The notes under the pieces: model-generated | What the model was told of the DNA's origin: nothing | Database searches by the model: none | Seen by the model: only the letters and a program-made list of their open reading frames with translations | In this document: positions 8,577-18,051 of the stretch, one piece after another | Layout of the letters: each line of letters starts with the position of its first letter | Position numbering within the stretch: position 1 is the stretch's first letter | Program-made: the position numbers and the translations under genes | Source of the DNA: Flavobacteriales bacterium UBA5933 | Lineage (GTDB): Bacteria; Bacteroidota; Bacteroidia; Flavobacteriales; Weeksellaceae | Length of the DNA stretch: 40,972 nucleotides | Assembly (NCBI GenBank): GCA_002430925.1 | Contig: DJDD01000096.1 | Span: forward strand, 1-40,972 | Direction: 5' to 3'

Positions 8577-11500
8577 ATGAGGAGAAGAATCACATCTTTG
8601 GGCTTATTAGCTTTCCTAGGATTAGGATCTATAGCTTTTGCTCAAGTAACAGGTGTCGTAAATGATGCTGATAATTTCCCAGAAGCAGATGTTCAAGTTT
8701 CTATAAAAGGAACTGATAAATCTGTATTTACAGATGCTGATGGAAAATTTGATATTGATGCTAAAATTGGAGATATTTTAGTTGTTAATGGTAAAGAATT
8801 TAAGGTTACAAGTAATACTTTAGGAACATTAAAATATACAAGTGAAGACGATGCAAAAGATCCTACAGTAGACTTAGGAGAAGTTGTTGTAAAAAGTATA
8901 TTTGATGCTCCATCTAAATCTGGTGTAACAACAGTTAAAGCAAAAGATTTAGAACAGATGAACCCAACTGTATCTATCGATCAAATGATTGGTGGTAAAG
9001 TTTCTGGTTTATCTTCTCAAGCGATGAGTGGAGCTCCTGGAGCAACAGCAAACGTTACTATACGTGGTGCTATTGGTTTAAATGGAGGTGTAAAATCACC
9101 ATTATACGTAGTAGATGGAACTTATATGACTGCTGATGATGTAAATGCTATTAATCCTTCTGATATAGAAGAAGTAAAAGTATTAAAAGATGCATCTCAA
9201 TTAGCAATCTTTGGTTCACGTGGTGCTAACGGTGTTATCATCATGAAAACAAAATCTTCAAAAAAAGGTGAAGCTACTATAACTTATTCTGGACGAATTG
9301 GTGTAAACCAAATGATGGATTTACCTAATATCCATTTAATGAACGCAGAACAATTATTAAATTATCAAAATAATTTAAGTAAAATCACTGGTTCAGATGG
9401 TAAATCTCTTGGTTTAGGTACAGCTCGTACTGCTGAACAAATCGCTACATTAGCTCAAAATGACCATAAATGGTCTGATGATTTATACAAAAATGGATTA
9501 ACATCATCTCATTTTATTTCATTTAATAAAAATGAAGGTGATACGTCTAGTGCATTTACTGTAGGATATGACAAAAATGAAGGAGCTGTAAAATACTATA
9601 ACGGATTAGAAAGAATAACTTCATCTTTAAATTTAACAACTAAATTAAAAGATTGGTTAAGATACGGTGTTAACATTAATGGATCTTATACAACAATTAA
9701 CAATCCTCGTGACCGTGTAAACGTTCAATCTCCGTTCTACAATGTATTATTAAACCGTCCATATGCTTCTTTCTACGAAAAAGATGCTAATGGTAATTAT
9801 GCTTTAGATAGTGATGGAAATCGCATTTATAATTCTGGAGCAAATTCAGGTGGATATGCTGTAGCTGACGAAATGGAAAAAACTCACCAACAAACAAGAT
9901 ATTTACGTATCTATGGATCTGGATTCCTTGAAGCAGATTTATGGAAAAACGTAACTGCTCGTTCTACATTTGGTGCTACATATAACAGAACACAATACGA
10001 AACTTTCTTAGAGCCTTCTGCTGTTTTATCTTCGTTATTAGGAAGTAATGGATCTAAAACTGATAGAAGTACAGATCGTTTAGATTACAACTGGAGAAAT
10101 GAGGTTTCTTACGAAAATACATTCGGAGGACAACACCACTTAAGAGTTTCTGCTGCATCTGAGTATATTAATCAAAGTTTATATTCTATGACTTTAAGTA
10201 GCCAAGGATATCCAAATGATTATTTACAAACTCAAGGTTTAGCATCATTAATCGAACAAACTTCATTAACTTCTAGATGGAGAGTAAGTAAATTCGGTTA
10301 TTTAGGAGCTGCATCTTACGACTTTAACAACAAATATTTTGTTGACGCTTATATTCGTCGTGATGGAACATCATTAGCGGGTATCAACAACAAATATGGT
10401 ACTTTCTGGGGTGTGTCTTTAGGATGGAATTTAGCTAAAGAAAATTTCTTAAAAGGGTCTAAAGCTATCAACAACTTAACACTTAAAGGATCTTATGGTG
10501 AAGTAGGAGATGATTCTGCTATTGCACGTTATGCAAACTTAACGTTGTTAAGTATGACAAATACTTTAAACGGAAGTTCTGTAACTTACCCAACAACTAA
10601 TTTAGCTGACCCTAATTTAACATGGGAAACAAATAGAAAATTAAATGTTGGTTTAGACTATGGTTTCTTTGGAAATCGTTTAACAGGATCTCTTGCTTAC
10701 TTTAGAGATTTACGTTCTAATTTCATCTTCACTAAACAATTAAGTTCTGAAGCAGGAGGGTTTACAACAACTCTTAATGCTGGAGAAATTAAAACTGAAG
10801 GTGTAGAACTTGAACTTAACTATGATGTAGTTCGTTCTAAAAACTTTAATTTATCTGTATACGGAAATGTTACTAAATTAAACTACAAAGTTAATTCATT
10901 AGCTGGTGGTGATGATATGTTATTAGTAGCTAGTTCATACGAGAGTATGGCACACGTTGCAGGAGGTAAGCCTTACCAATTTTATATGGTAAGATATGCT
11001 GGTGTTGATTCAAGCACAGGTAAAGATCTTTACTTAGATAAAAATGGAAATGTTACTGACACTTATGATGGAGGAGATGCTGTAGCTACAAATAAAACTC
11101 CACTTCCAACATTAATGGGAGGTTTTGGATTAAATACTAAAATTTACGGATTTGATATTAGTGCAGATTTCACATACTCTGCTGGTGGTTACATGTACAA
11201 CAATACATACCAATATTTAACAGATCCTACAATTACTAATAACCATGTTGTAGAAGCTGCAAACTATTGGACAGCTGATAATACTAGTGCATCTTTTGCT
11301 TCTCCAGATTTAATTGGTACACAGTATTCAACAAAATATTTAGAAAAATCTGATTATATCTTATTCCGTAGTTTATCTGTAGGTTATAATTTTTCTGAAT
11401 TAACAAAAGGAACTTTTATTAAAAACTTAAGAATGTTTGCTCAAGTTCAAAACTTAGGTATTTGGACTAAATACCACGGTAACCCAATTGCAGGTTCAGG

Positions 11501-11612
11501 TTCTAGCGAAAGTAGTACTACTACTTCAACAGGATATGTTTCGAATTCATTTACTGCGTTCTCTTACCCATTGGTACGTACTTATTCTGTTGGATTTAAT
11601 ATTACATTCTAA
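8577..11612 (+). CDS. SusC/RagA-type TonB-dependent outer-membrane transporter
   Basis: SusC-like proteins are 22-stranded barrels that import glycans or peptides with a SusD lid, powered by TonB. I place the start at the ATG at 8577 (1011 residues) and not at an in-frame TTG 33 bp earlier, because MRRRITSLGLLAFLGLGSIAFAQ is then a clean signal peptide. A carboxypeptidase-like beta domain follows (about 23-100), somewhat divergent and short. The plug domain is at about 105-225, with NVTIRGAIGLNGG, PLYVVDG and FGSRGANGVIIMKTK. The barrel ends in the C-terminal aromatic SVGFNITF, as needed for BAM assembly. susD starts 12 bp downstream. No sugar-degrading enzyme, sensor or anti-sigma gene is adjacent, so the substrate is unknown. 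Confidence 0.93.
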   Translation: MRRRITSLGLLAFLGLGSIAFAQVTGVVNDADNFPEADVQVSIKGTDKSVFTDADGKFDIDAKIGDILVVNGKEFKVTSNTLGTLKYTSEDDAKDPTVDLGEVVVKSIFDAPSKSGVTTVKAKDLEQMNPTVSIDQMIGGKVSGLSSQAMSGAPGATANVTIRGAIGLNGGVKSPLYVVDGTYMTADDVNAINPSDIEEVKVLKDASQLAIFGSRGANGVIIMKTKSSKKGEATITYSGRIGVNQMMDLPNIHLMNAEQLLNYQNNLSKITGSDGKSLGLGTARTAEQIATLAQNDHKWSDDLYKNGLTSSHFISFNKNEGDTSSAFTVGYDKNEGAVKYYNGLERITSSLNLTTKLKDWLRYGVNINGSYTTINNPRDRVNVQSPFYNVLLNRPYASFYEKDANGNYALDSDGNRIYNSGANSGGYAVADEMEKTHQQTRYLRIYGSGFLEADLWKNVTARSTFGATYNRTQYETFLEPSAVLSSLLGSNGSKTDRSTDRLDYNWRNEVSYENTFGGQHHLRVSAASEYINQSLYSMTLSSQGYPNDYLQTQGLASLIEQTSLTSRWRVSKFGYLGAASYDFNNKYFVDAYIRRDGTSLAGINNKYGTFWGVSLGWNLAKENFLKGSKAINNLTLKGSYGEVGDDSAIARYANLTLLSMTNTLNGSSVTYPTTNLADPNLTWETNRKLNVGLDYGFFGNRLTGSLAYFRDLRSNFIFTKQLSSEAGGFTTTLNAGEIKTEGVELELNYDVVRSKNFNLSVYGNVTKLNYKVNSLAGGDDMLLVASSYESMAHVAGGKPYQFYMVRYAGVDSSTGKDLYLDKNGNVTDTYDGGDAVATNKTPLPTLMGGFGLNTKIYGFDISADFTYSAGGYMYNNTYQYLTDPTITNNHVVEAANYWTADNTSASFASPDLIGTQYSTKYLEKSDYILFRSLSVGYNFSELTKGTFIKNLRMFAQVQNLGIWTKYHGNPIAGSGSSESSTTTSTGYVSNSFTAFSYPLVRTYSVGFNITF

Positions 11613-11624
11613 AAATTAAAAAAA

Positions 11625-13115
11625 ATGAAAAAAAATATTTTTGTATTGTCATTATTAGCATGTGCATTAAGTTTTACATCTTGTAGTGATGAAGATATCA
11701 ATCAAAAATCATATAATTCAGTTGAAGTAAATGATTATTATAATACTGAAGCAGATTTTACTTCAGCATTAGGAGGTGTTTACTATGGATTTACAAATAG
11801 TGGATATTATTCTGGATCTAGTAGTGCAGCTGATTTAATTGCTATTGGAGATGTAATGGGTGACAACTTAATTATAAATCCTAATGGACGTAATTCAGGT
11901 CAAAAAGCTCACTTATGGCAGTATAATTCAAATACAACTCCTACAGATCTTTACTCTTCTTCTTATAACATTATCACTAGAGCAAATATTATTTTGTCTA
12001 AAATTGATAATTTAGAAGATGGTGATTTCAAAAATAATGTTATTGCACAAGCAAAAGCTGTACGTGCATTAGCTCATTTCGAAGTTGCTCGTACTTATGC
12101 TGAAATACCAACTCAAGCTGCTGATGCATCTTCAACAATTGGTATTGCTTATGTTGATACATACGACCCTACAGCTTACCCTTCTCGTGATGCAACTATA
12201 GGAGAAACTTATACTAAAATTATTGCTGATTTAGAGGCTGCAATACCATATTTAAGTACATCTTTAGTTACAACTGAAATCAATAAATTTGCTGCAGAAG
12301 CTATTTTAGGTAAAGTTTATTTATACAACGGTAATTACACTAAAGCTATTGAATATCTTCAACCTGTTGTTGATGGTGTAACTCCAGCTACTCAAAGTCA
12401 GTTAAGCGATTTATGGACTTCTAAAGCTAGTAATGGTGTTTTATTTGAAATTCCATTCATTAACGCAACAGACCCAGCTATCGGTACTAACTATAGCCAA
12501 GGTTCTACGGATAGTGATATCATTATAGAATATGGAGTAGATAAAGCTTTTTATGCTTTGTATGATCAAAAAACTGAACCTGAACGTATCAGTGCTTACT
12601 TTAAAACATTTAATAAAACAGTTGATAAAGTAAATATTCCTATAATCGCTGTAAATAAATACATTACAGGAACAGTATTATTAGGAGTAAACAATGGTCG
12701 TTATTCTCGTGTAGAAGAAGCTATTTTAAACTTAGCTGAAGCTCAATATTTATCAGGTGATAGCGGTAGTGCTTTAACAACATTAAACAAATTAAGAGAT
12801 GTTCGTTACTCTACTTACACAGGAGGAGAATCTGGTTCTGCTTTATTTGATGCAATTCAATTAGAGCGTCGTAAAGAATTAGCTTTCGAATCTGGAGATC
12901 GTTGGTTCACTTTAAAACGTTTACAAGGTGTTTCTGGAATTTCTTCAGCTTACACAAGTGGTATTCAACGTAGTGGAAATGGATATGAAGCTGATGGAAG
13001 TGGATCACCTTCAGGAGCTCAAACTCTTCCTGCTGGTGATTACAGATGGCAATTACCAATTCCTCAAACGGTATTGAACTTAAACAAAAACATGACACAA
13101 ACACCAGGATATTAA
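11625..13115 (+). CDS. SusD/RagB-type nutrient-binding lipoprotein
   Basis: This 496-residue lipoprotein has a signal peptide and lipobox ending in Cys20 (SFTSC) followed by SDED, a run of acidic residues that fits the Bacteroidota export signal for surface lipoproteins. Its helical region contains the TPR-like repeats of the family (AKAVRALAHFEVARTYAEIP, FAAEAILGKVYLYNGNYTKA, LNLAEAQYLSG). The end matches the SusD consensus: RRKELAFESGDRWFTLKRL and WQLPIPQTVLNLNKNMTQTPGY split over the last 90 residues. It forms the lid on the SusC barrel encoded 12 bp upstream, and the pair is one operon that ends at a hairpin. The ligand is not predictable. Confidence 0.94.
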   Translation: MKKNIFVLSLLACALSFTSCSDEDINQKSYNSVEVNDYYNTEADFTSALGGVYYGFTNSGYYSGSSSAADLIAIGDVMGDNLIINPNGRNSGQKAHLWQYNSNTTPTDLYSSSYNIITRANIILSKIDNLEDGDFKNNVIAQAKAVRALAHFEVARTYAEIPTQAADASSTIGIAYVDTYDPTAYPSRDATIGETYTKIIADLEAAIPYLSTSLVTTEINKFAAEAILGKVYLYNGNYTKAIEYLQPVVDGVTPATQSQLSDLWTSKASNGVLFEIPFINATDPAIGTNYSQGSTDSDIIIEYGVDKAFYALYDQKTEPERISAYFKTFNKTVDKVNIPIIAVNKYITGTVLLGVNNGRYSRVEEAILNLAEAQYLSGDSGSALTTLNKLRDVRYSTYTGGESGSALFDAIQLERRKELAFESGDRWFTLKRLQGVSGISSAYTSGIQRSGNGYEADGSGSPSGAQTLPAGDYRWQLPIPQTVLNLNKNMTQTPGY

Positions 13116-13150
13116 TTATTCTAATCATAGTGTTATTTTTATAAACATTA

Positions 13151-13186
13151 AAAAGCCGTTATAATTCATTTTATAACGGTTTTTTA
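13151..13186 (+). terminator. Terminator after susD
   Basis: CCGTTATAA (13156-13164) pairs with TTATAACGG (13171-13179) over a 6-nt loop, flanked by AAAA on the left and T6 on the right. This is a standard intrinsic terminator 35 bp after the susD stop. Confidence 0.85.
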
Positions 13187-13217
13187 TTTACAATTTATTT
13201 TTTAGATGTGATATTTT

Positions 13218-13332
13218 GCAATAGTGATTGGAGTGGAAATCCTTTTTAGATTGGATTCATTTCAAGAAGATGATTATATTTCCAATCTAAAAAGATTGGG
13301 AGCGTGAAAGCACGGTGCGAAGCAATTGCCCA
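13218..13332 (+). repeat. Dispersed structured element, copy B
   Basis: Terminal helix GCAAT (13218-13222) with ATTGC (13325-13329). Central arm CTTTTTAGATTGG (13242-13254) pairs perfectly with CCAATCTAAAAAG (13282-13294). The small stem is TGC-GAA-GCA (13316-13324), where copies A, C and E have CCC/GGG: all three pairs are changed together. It lies between convergent susD and the glycosyltransferase gene, 43 bp from the latter's stop. Confidence 0.88.
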
Positions 13333-13375
13333 AAAATAATAGACTTTATTTATGGACTTTTGTTTTTATATGATT

Positions 13376-14380
13376 TTAATTTTTTAGCTTGTCCACAATT
13401 TGTTGATAAACATTTTCTGCTGATAAATTCTGAAAATAATCAAAATTTTCAAACCCTTTTGGATCTTTACCAAAAATAGAAGTAGGGCGACAATTTAATG
13501 TTTCGTCTTGTATAACATCATTTGTAGATTGTCCGTAACCTATAAAGCCTGCAAATGGGTGTGTTCCTCCCCAAATAGATATGGTTCTTGTTCCCATTAA
13601 AGAGGCTAAGTGCATATTGGCACTATCCATAGAAATCATAGCTTGTAATGTTGCTATTTTTTGCAATTCTTCTTCAAAAGAGATTTTACCTGCTAAAGAT
13701 TGAATAGTAGGACTTAAATTCTCCCATGTTTTTAATTCGTCAATTTCTGATTTCCCTCCTCCGAACAAGAAAATTTTATACCCATTATCTGCCAATAATT
13801 TTGTTACAAGCTTCATTTTATCCAATGGAAACATTTTACTTTTAAAGGCTGCAAAAGGAGCTATACCAATCGATTTTTCTTCTTTTAAGGTATTTGATTT
13901 TAATTGATGACTCAACGTTAATTTAAACCCTAAATTTCTTAATACATCAGCGTAGCGTTCTGTGGTTAATTTAAGTTGTTTAAAAACTCTGTTTTCTTGA
14001 TTAATTAATGCTTTTTTTTCTTCTCTACCTTTATCTAACGTAGCTGTTGTTGTTCCAGTTAATTTAAAGAGAGATGTAATAACCTTAGAACGAATTACAT
14101 TATGAAAATCAGCAACATAATCAAAATTATATTTTTTTAATTCTCCATATAATTTAAAAAGGCTTAAAAAACCTTTGTACTTTTTATTCAAATCAACAGG
14201 AATGAATTTTATTTCAGGAAATTGTTTAAAAATAGTTCCCATGAATGGGCGAGAAGCAACATAAACTTCTACATTGGGATTTTGTTCTATAAATTCCTTA
14301 AGAACAGGAGCTATCATTGTAACATCGCCTAGTGCAGAAAAACGAATAACTAAAAGTTTCTTTTTATTTAATTTCTCCAT
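13376..14380 (-). CDS. Glycosyltransferase family 9 (heptosyltransferase-like)
   Basis: This 334-residue protein resembles ADP-heptose:LPS heptosyltransferases (GT9, GT-B fold), which add sugars to the lipopolysaccharide core at the inner face of the cytoplasmic membrane. Visible features are the opening KLLVIRFSALGDVTMIAPVL (residues 8-27, the RxSxxGDV motif), the nucleotide-sugar half with IGIAPFAAFKSKMFPLDKM and IFLFGGGKSE, and the C-terminal ISMDSANMHLASLMGTRTISIWGGTHP, the conserved DSxxMHxA block. Its start overlaps the end of the antiporter gene by 17 bp, so the two are co-transcribed. Which sugar is added cannot be told; the antiporter neighbour does not suggest one. Confidence 0.88.
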   Translation of the reverse strand: MEKLNKKKLLVIRFSALGDVTMIAPVLKEFIEQNPNVEVYVASRPFMGTIFKQFPEIKFIPVDLNKKYKGFLSLFKLYGELKKYNFDYVADFHNVIRSKVITSLFKLTGTTTATLDKGREEKKALINQENRVFKQLKLTTERYADVLRNLGFKLTLSHQLKSNTLKEEKSIGIAPFAAFKSKMFPLDKMKLVTKLLADNGYKIFLFGGGKSEIDELKTWENLSPTIQSLAGKISFEEELQKIATLQAMISMDSANMHLASLMGTRTISIWGGTHPFAGFIGYGQSTNDVIQDETLNCRPTSIFGKDPKGFENFDYFQNLSAENVYQQIVDKLKN

Positions 14381-16211
14381 TTTTTCTATTATTTAATTCT
14401 TTGGCAACTAATTTCATTTGCTTTTCAAATTCTTCTTTTGATGCTTTAAAATATTCATCAGAATTCTCTGTATGCTTTGCAATTTTTCTTAATGATTTAC
14501 GATCACTTTTTATAAAAATCTCACCTATTTTAGAAGCTTCTTCAAACGAAAAACCAAATTTTATTAGTAATTGTCGACCAACATACACTGATGAGAAAAA
14601 ACTTTCTCTGTACACTTCATTCAGTCCTTCTTTTAGATAATTGTAAGCATAACTACGATTTTTTGCACGAACAATAATCTCAAGATTAGGAAAGTTTTTA
14701 CGAACAATATGTACTAATTTTTGATTAATTTCTGGCGGATCTAATGCTGCAACAAAATATTTTGCACGGTCAGCACCCGCAGATTTTAAAAGATTTACAT
14801 TGGTTGCATCACCATAAAAAACATTAAACCCCTGTTTACGCATTTTTTCAACACGCTCGCTATCGTTATCTAAAACAATGGTTTTTATATCTGTACTGTT
14901 TAAAACTCTACTTATTGTATTACCAAAATCACCAAATCCTGCAATAATAACTTCACCATCAGAAGCATCAATATTTATATGCTCATTTTTTACTATTGGA
15001 GTGACTTTAGATTTTACTCCAAAATATTTTAAAATCAAACGTTCATTCAATACCAATAGTAGTGGAGTTATTACCATTGTAATCGCTGTTGTAGCAAGCA
15101 TCATATCATACCATTGCTTATTTAGGATATCTAAATTCCTTGTTAAAGCTAGAATCACAAATGCAAATTCTCCTACCTGCGATAGTAATAAAACGAATAA
15201 CATTTTCTGATCAAAATTAAACTTATGCTTAATTCCTATCATCCATAATACAAACGATTTTATAGCCATAATTCCTATTGTCAATCCAAGAATCATGAAT
15301 GGTTTTTCTGCAATCAACTTAAAATTGATGGTAGAACCAACAGCTATAAAAAAGATACCAAGCAATAAAGATTTAAAAGGCTCTATGTCGCTTTCCAATT
15401 GATGTTTATATTCGTTGTTTGCCAATACAACACCCGCAATAAATGCTCCCAAAGCAGGAGAAATTCCTACTTTTTGCATTAATAGAGATACACCAATAAC
15501 TAATAACAACGCAGAAGAAGTATATATTTCTCTTACTTGCAATTGTCCAACGTATTTAAAATAAGGTGTTAAAATATATTTTGCGATGACATATATAAAA
15601 GTAATTGCTCCTACAATTACCAATGTTTTCATGAAAGCAGGTCCTCCAACCAATAAACTTTTAGAATCGTCACCAATAGATTTTATTAGCGAATCACCAA
15701 CCAACAAAGGAATAATTGCTAAAATTGGAATAACCATGATATCCTGAAAAAGAAGCACAGAAAAAGTAGATTTACCAATTCCTGTTTTAGTAAGTCCTTT
15801 CTCATTCAGGGTTTGCATAATAATGGCTGTCGAAGAAACGGTAATAGCAAAAGCAATAGAAATTGCCATAGGAAAATTCATTTTCAGAGCATAAACCCCT
15901 ATAATTGTTGCTATAAGAACTGTTCCAAGAATCTGCATTCCACCAAGATTTATTATCTTGTTTTTCATTTTCCAGAATTCCTTAGGATCTAATTCCAATC
16001 CTACTAAAAATAGCATCATTACAACACCAAATTCAGTTGCATGCATAATATCTCTACCGTCGTTCCCTACAAATTTCAAAACATACGGACCTATTAAAAC
16101 TCCTGCAATTAAATAACCTAATACAGAACCCATTCCTAATTTTTTAGAAATAGGAACACAAATTACAGCAGAAAATAAAAAAATAAATGCTTGTCCTAGA
16201 AAATCGTTCAT
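14364..16211 (-). CDS. Monovalent cation:proton antiporter, KefB/CPA2 type
   Basis: The 615-residue protein has an N-terminal membrane domain with 12 or so segments (about 5-390) of the Na+/H+ exchanger fold, including the GVVMMLFLVGLELDP block (62-76), the SSTAI segment near 126 and QVGEFAFVILAL near 345. A cytoplasmic RCK/TrkA-N domain follows, with the nucleotide-binding IIAGFGDFGN (422-431) and an acidic residue after the next strand (LDND). The tail (about 530-615) is helical. The family exchanges K+ or Na+ for protons and is gated by nucleotides or glutathione conjugates. No KefF-like partner is nearby, so KefB itself is not certain. It overlaps the GT9 gene by 17 bp. Confidence 0.9.
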   Translation of the reverse strand: MNDFLGQAFIFLFSAVICVPISKKLGMGSVLGYLIAGVLIGPYVLKFVGNDGRDIMHATEFGVVMMLFLVGLELDPKEFWKMKNKIINLGGMQILGTVLIATIIGVYALKMNFPMAISIAFAITVSSTAIIMQTLNEKGLTKTGIGKSTFSVLLFQDIMVIPILAIIPLLVGDSLIKSIGDDSKSLLVGGPAFMKTLVIVGAITFIYVIAKYILTPYFKYVGQLQVREIYTSSALLLVIGVSLLMQKVGISPALGAFIAGVVLANNEYKHQLESDIEPFKSLLLGIFFIAVGSTINFKLIAEKPFMILGLTIGIMAIKSFVLWMIGIKHKFNFDQKMLFVLLLSQVGEFAFVILALTRNLDILNKQWYDMMLATTAITMVITPLLLVLNERLILKYFGVKSKVTPIVKNEHINIDASDGEVIIAGFGDFGNTISRVLNSTDIKTIVLDNDSERVEKMRKQGFNVFYGDATNVNLLKSAGADRAKYFVAALDPPEINQKLVHIVRKNFPNLEIIVRAKNRSYAYNYLKEGLNEVYRESFFSSVYVGRQLLIKFGFSFEEASKIGEIFIKSDRKSLRKIAKHTENSDEYFKASKEEFEKQMKLVAKELNNRKNGEIK

Positions 16212-16365
16212 CGTAGTTGGTTAGTTATGAAATTATTTAATTCTATCATCTCTAATTTATTATTTTTATCAACATGCAGCTTACAAAATCTTGAATTGCA
16301 TTAGTTGTTTATAAAAATTATAACATTTAAAAAAAGGTAAAATAACTTCTATTTTTTATTCATTT

Positions 16366-16475
16366 TGGGGCGTTCCCTTCGGGCGGGCTTTTCGTTACAA
16401 TCTTTTTAGATTGGTCATTGAACAATATCAAAAAATATGCAATCTAAAAAGGATTTTCACTTCAATCCCTAACGC
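16366..16475 (-). repeat. Dispersed structured element, copy C
   Basis: Minus-strand copy. The terminal helix is GCGTT (16471-16475) with AACGC (16370-16374) instead of GCAAT/ATTGC, so two pairs have changed in compensation. The central arm AGATTG/CAATCT with flanking TTTTT/AAAAA is kept, but its inner end has partly decayed. The small stem is CCC-GAA-GGG. It lies 13 bp after the sufE stop and upstream of the antiporter gene, in the same direction as both. Confidence 0.85.
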
Positions 16476-16488
16476 AATATAACATTTA

Positions 16489-16917
16489 TTAACTATTGTT
16501 TTGTTGAGATTGAAAAGCAATCGCGTAAAATTTGAATTGTTTTACCATTGCAAGTAATCCATTTGCTCTTGTAGGAGATAAAAATTCCGATAGACCAATT
16601 TCTTTAATAAAATCTGTATCCGAATCTAATATATCTTTTGGAGTTTGATTGTTGTACATACGTACCAATAAAGCTGCAATTCCTTTTGGTAAAATCGCAT
16701 TAGAATCTGCTCTAAATTCTATAACGTCACCTTTTAATTCAGCATCCAACCAAACAGAAGATTGACAACCTTTTATAATTTTATCATCTGTTTTTTCTTC
16801 TTCAGATAATGTTTTTAAGCTTTTTCCTAATTCTATTAAATATTCGTAACGTTGTTCCCAATCATCAAAAAAAGAGAATTCATCAACTATTTCGTTTTGT
16901 ATATCTTTAATTTTCAT
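16489..16917 (-). CDS. sufE: Cysteine desulfurase sulfur acceptor SufE
   Basis: SufE takes persulfide sulfur from the desulfurase SufS and hands it to SufB during iron-sulfur cluster assembly in the cytoplasm. The 142-residue length is typical. The active Cys51 lies in IIKGCQSSVWLDAEL (48-62), the hallmark of the family, followed by RADSNAILPKGIAALLVRMYN, also typical. The rest of the suf operon is not in the window. The gene is divergent from the lipid kinase. A -7 box lies only 4 bp upstream of the ATG, which suggests a leaderless or nearly leaderless mRNA. Confidence 0.94.
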   Translation of the reverse strand: MKIKDIQNEIVDEFSFFDDWEQRYEYLIELGKSLKTLSEEEKTDDKIIKGCQSSVWLDAELKGDVIEFRADSNAILPKGIAALLVRMYNNQTPKDILDSDTDFIKEIGLSEFLSPTRANGLLAMVKQFKFYAIAFQSQQNNS

Positions 16918-16921
16918 ACTA

Positions 16922-16929
16922 CAAATTTA
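16922..16929 (-). promoter_or_regulatory. -7 box for sufE, very close to the start codon
   Basis: TAAATTTG on the minus strand matches TAnnTTTG exactly and ends 4 bp before the sufE ATG. With the usual 5-8 bp to the transcription start, the mRNA would begin at or next to the start codon. There is no earlier in-frame Met that would alter this picture. Confidence 0.45.
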
Positions 16930-16992
16930 GAAAGTTTTTAACTCTTTTTCTTTATAAATCTGCTTTAAATCTAATTATTCTTTTTCTTTTAT

Positions 16993-17000
16993 TATTTTTG
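16993..17000 (+). promoter_or_regulatory. -7 box for the lipid kinase gene
   Basis: TATTTTTG fits TAnnTTTG and lies 26 bp upstream of the ATG. The -33 region has only AT-rich sequence without a clear TTTG. Confidence 0.4.
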
Positions 17001-17026
17001 TAAAACTATAATTTAATTCTTTCAGA

Positions 17027-17899
17027 ATGAAATATTTTTTCATCGTAAACCCAAATTCAGGAAACGCAAAACATGAAATTTCTATCGAGTTTCTACAATC
17101 TAAATTCTCTCCAAAAGATGAAATTATTTTAAAAAAAACTGCTTATCAATTTCATGCAAAAGAATTAGTACAAGAAGCTATTACACAAAATGCTGATGTT
17201 GTAGTTGCTTGTGGAGGTGATGGAACAATAAATGAAGTTGCAAGCGCTCTGGTACATACTACAATTCATTTCGGAATTATCCCTGCAGGTTCAGGAAATG
17301 GTTTGGCGGCTAATCTTGGTATTCCAAAAGATATTAACAAAGCTATAGAAATCATTAAAAACTCTGCTGTACGTACAATGGATGTTGGTAGAGTGGAAGA
17401 TAAGTATTTTTTTAGTAATCTTGGTTTTGGAATTGATGCAGATATTATAAAGACTTATGAACAAAACCAGAAACGTACAATTACTGGTTATGTTGATGCT
17501 TCTGTAAAAACATTAATGAATTATAAATCGAAATTATTTAGACTTTATATAGATGATGTAATTATCGAAAAGAATTTTTATTATTTATTTTGTTCAAATT
17601 CTAATATAGCTGGTTACGGAATTTCATTTACTCCTAATGCAGACCTATCTGATGGTTTATTAGATTTACTGATGATTGAAGATTTAGATGTTTTTGAACA
17701 ATTCTATTTTTCAGTTTTGGTTTTAGCCAAAAAAATTGATGTTATGAACAAAGCTAGATATAAACAAGTGAAAAAATTTACCATAGAGAGTTTAGAAGAT
17801 ACAGAAATATCTTATCAATTGGATGGTGAATTTCAAACAACAAATTCACTTAAAGTAAAGGTTGAAGTGTTACCAAATGCCTTAAATATCATTTATTAA
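17027..17899 (+). CDS. Diacylglycerol/lipid kinase, YegS/DagK family
   Basis: This 290-residue enzyme phosphorylates a lipid hydroxyl, such as diacylglycerol, with ATP at the cytoplasmic membrane surface. The nucleotide-binding domain shows VNPNSGNAKHE (7-17), VVACGGDGTINEVASAL (59-75) and FGIIPAGSGNGLAANLGIP (82-100). The C-terminal beta-sandwich contains FGIDADIIKTYE and the SDGLLDLLMIE block near 205-215, as expected. In the family these residues bind the phosphates and Mg2+. It is divergent from sufE with about 110 bp between, which holds promoter boxes for both. The lipid substrate is unproven. Confidence 0.93.
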   Translation: MKYFFIVNPNSGNAKHEISIEFLQSKFSPKDEIILKKTAYQFHAKELVQEAITQNADVVVACGGDGTINEVASALVHTTIHFGIIPAGSGNGLAANLGIPKDINKAIEIIKNSAVRTMDVGRVEDKYFFSNLGFGIDADIIKTYEQNQKRTITGYVDASVKTLMNYKSKLFRLYIDDVIIEKNFYYLFCSNSNIAGYGISFTPNADLSDGLLDLLMIEDLDVFEQFYFSVLVLAKKIDVMNKARYKQVKKFTIESLEDTEISYQLDGEFQTTNSLKVKVEVLPNALNIIY

Positions 17900-18011
17900 C
17901 TTGTATTATCTACTTGAGTAATTAACAATTTAATTGTCTGAATTTTAATAAATTAAAAAGTAATCAACATAGTTATAAACGGTTTGTTAAAAGGAGTTTT
18001 CAGGTGTTTAT

Positions 18012-18051
18012 GTGGTTAAGTGGTTAAGTGGTTAAGTGGTTAAGTGGTTAA
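18012..18051 (+). repeat. Tandem repeat, 5 x GTGGTTAA
   Basis: Five perfect head-to-tail copies of the octamer GTGGTTAA, followed by a G. The copies are identical, which suggests recent slippage; copy number probably varies between strains. The array is intergenic and is 8 bp per unit, so it is neither coding nor CRISPR-like. Confidence 0.95.

Noticed and set aside
18012..18051. Tandem array as a possible CRISPR
   Set aside because: The units are 8 bp with no spacers and there are no cas genes.
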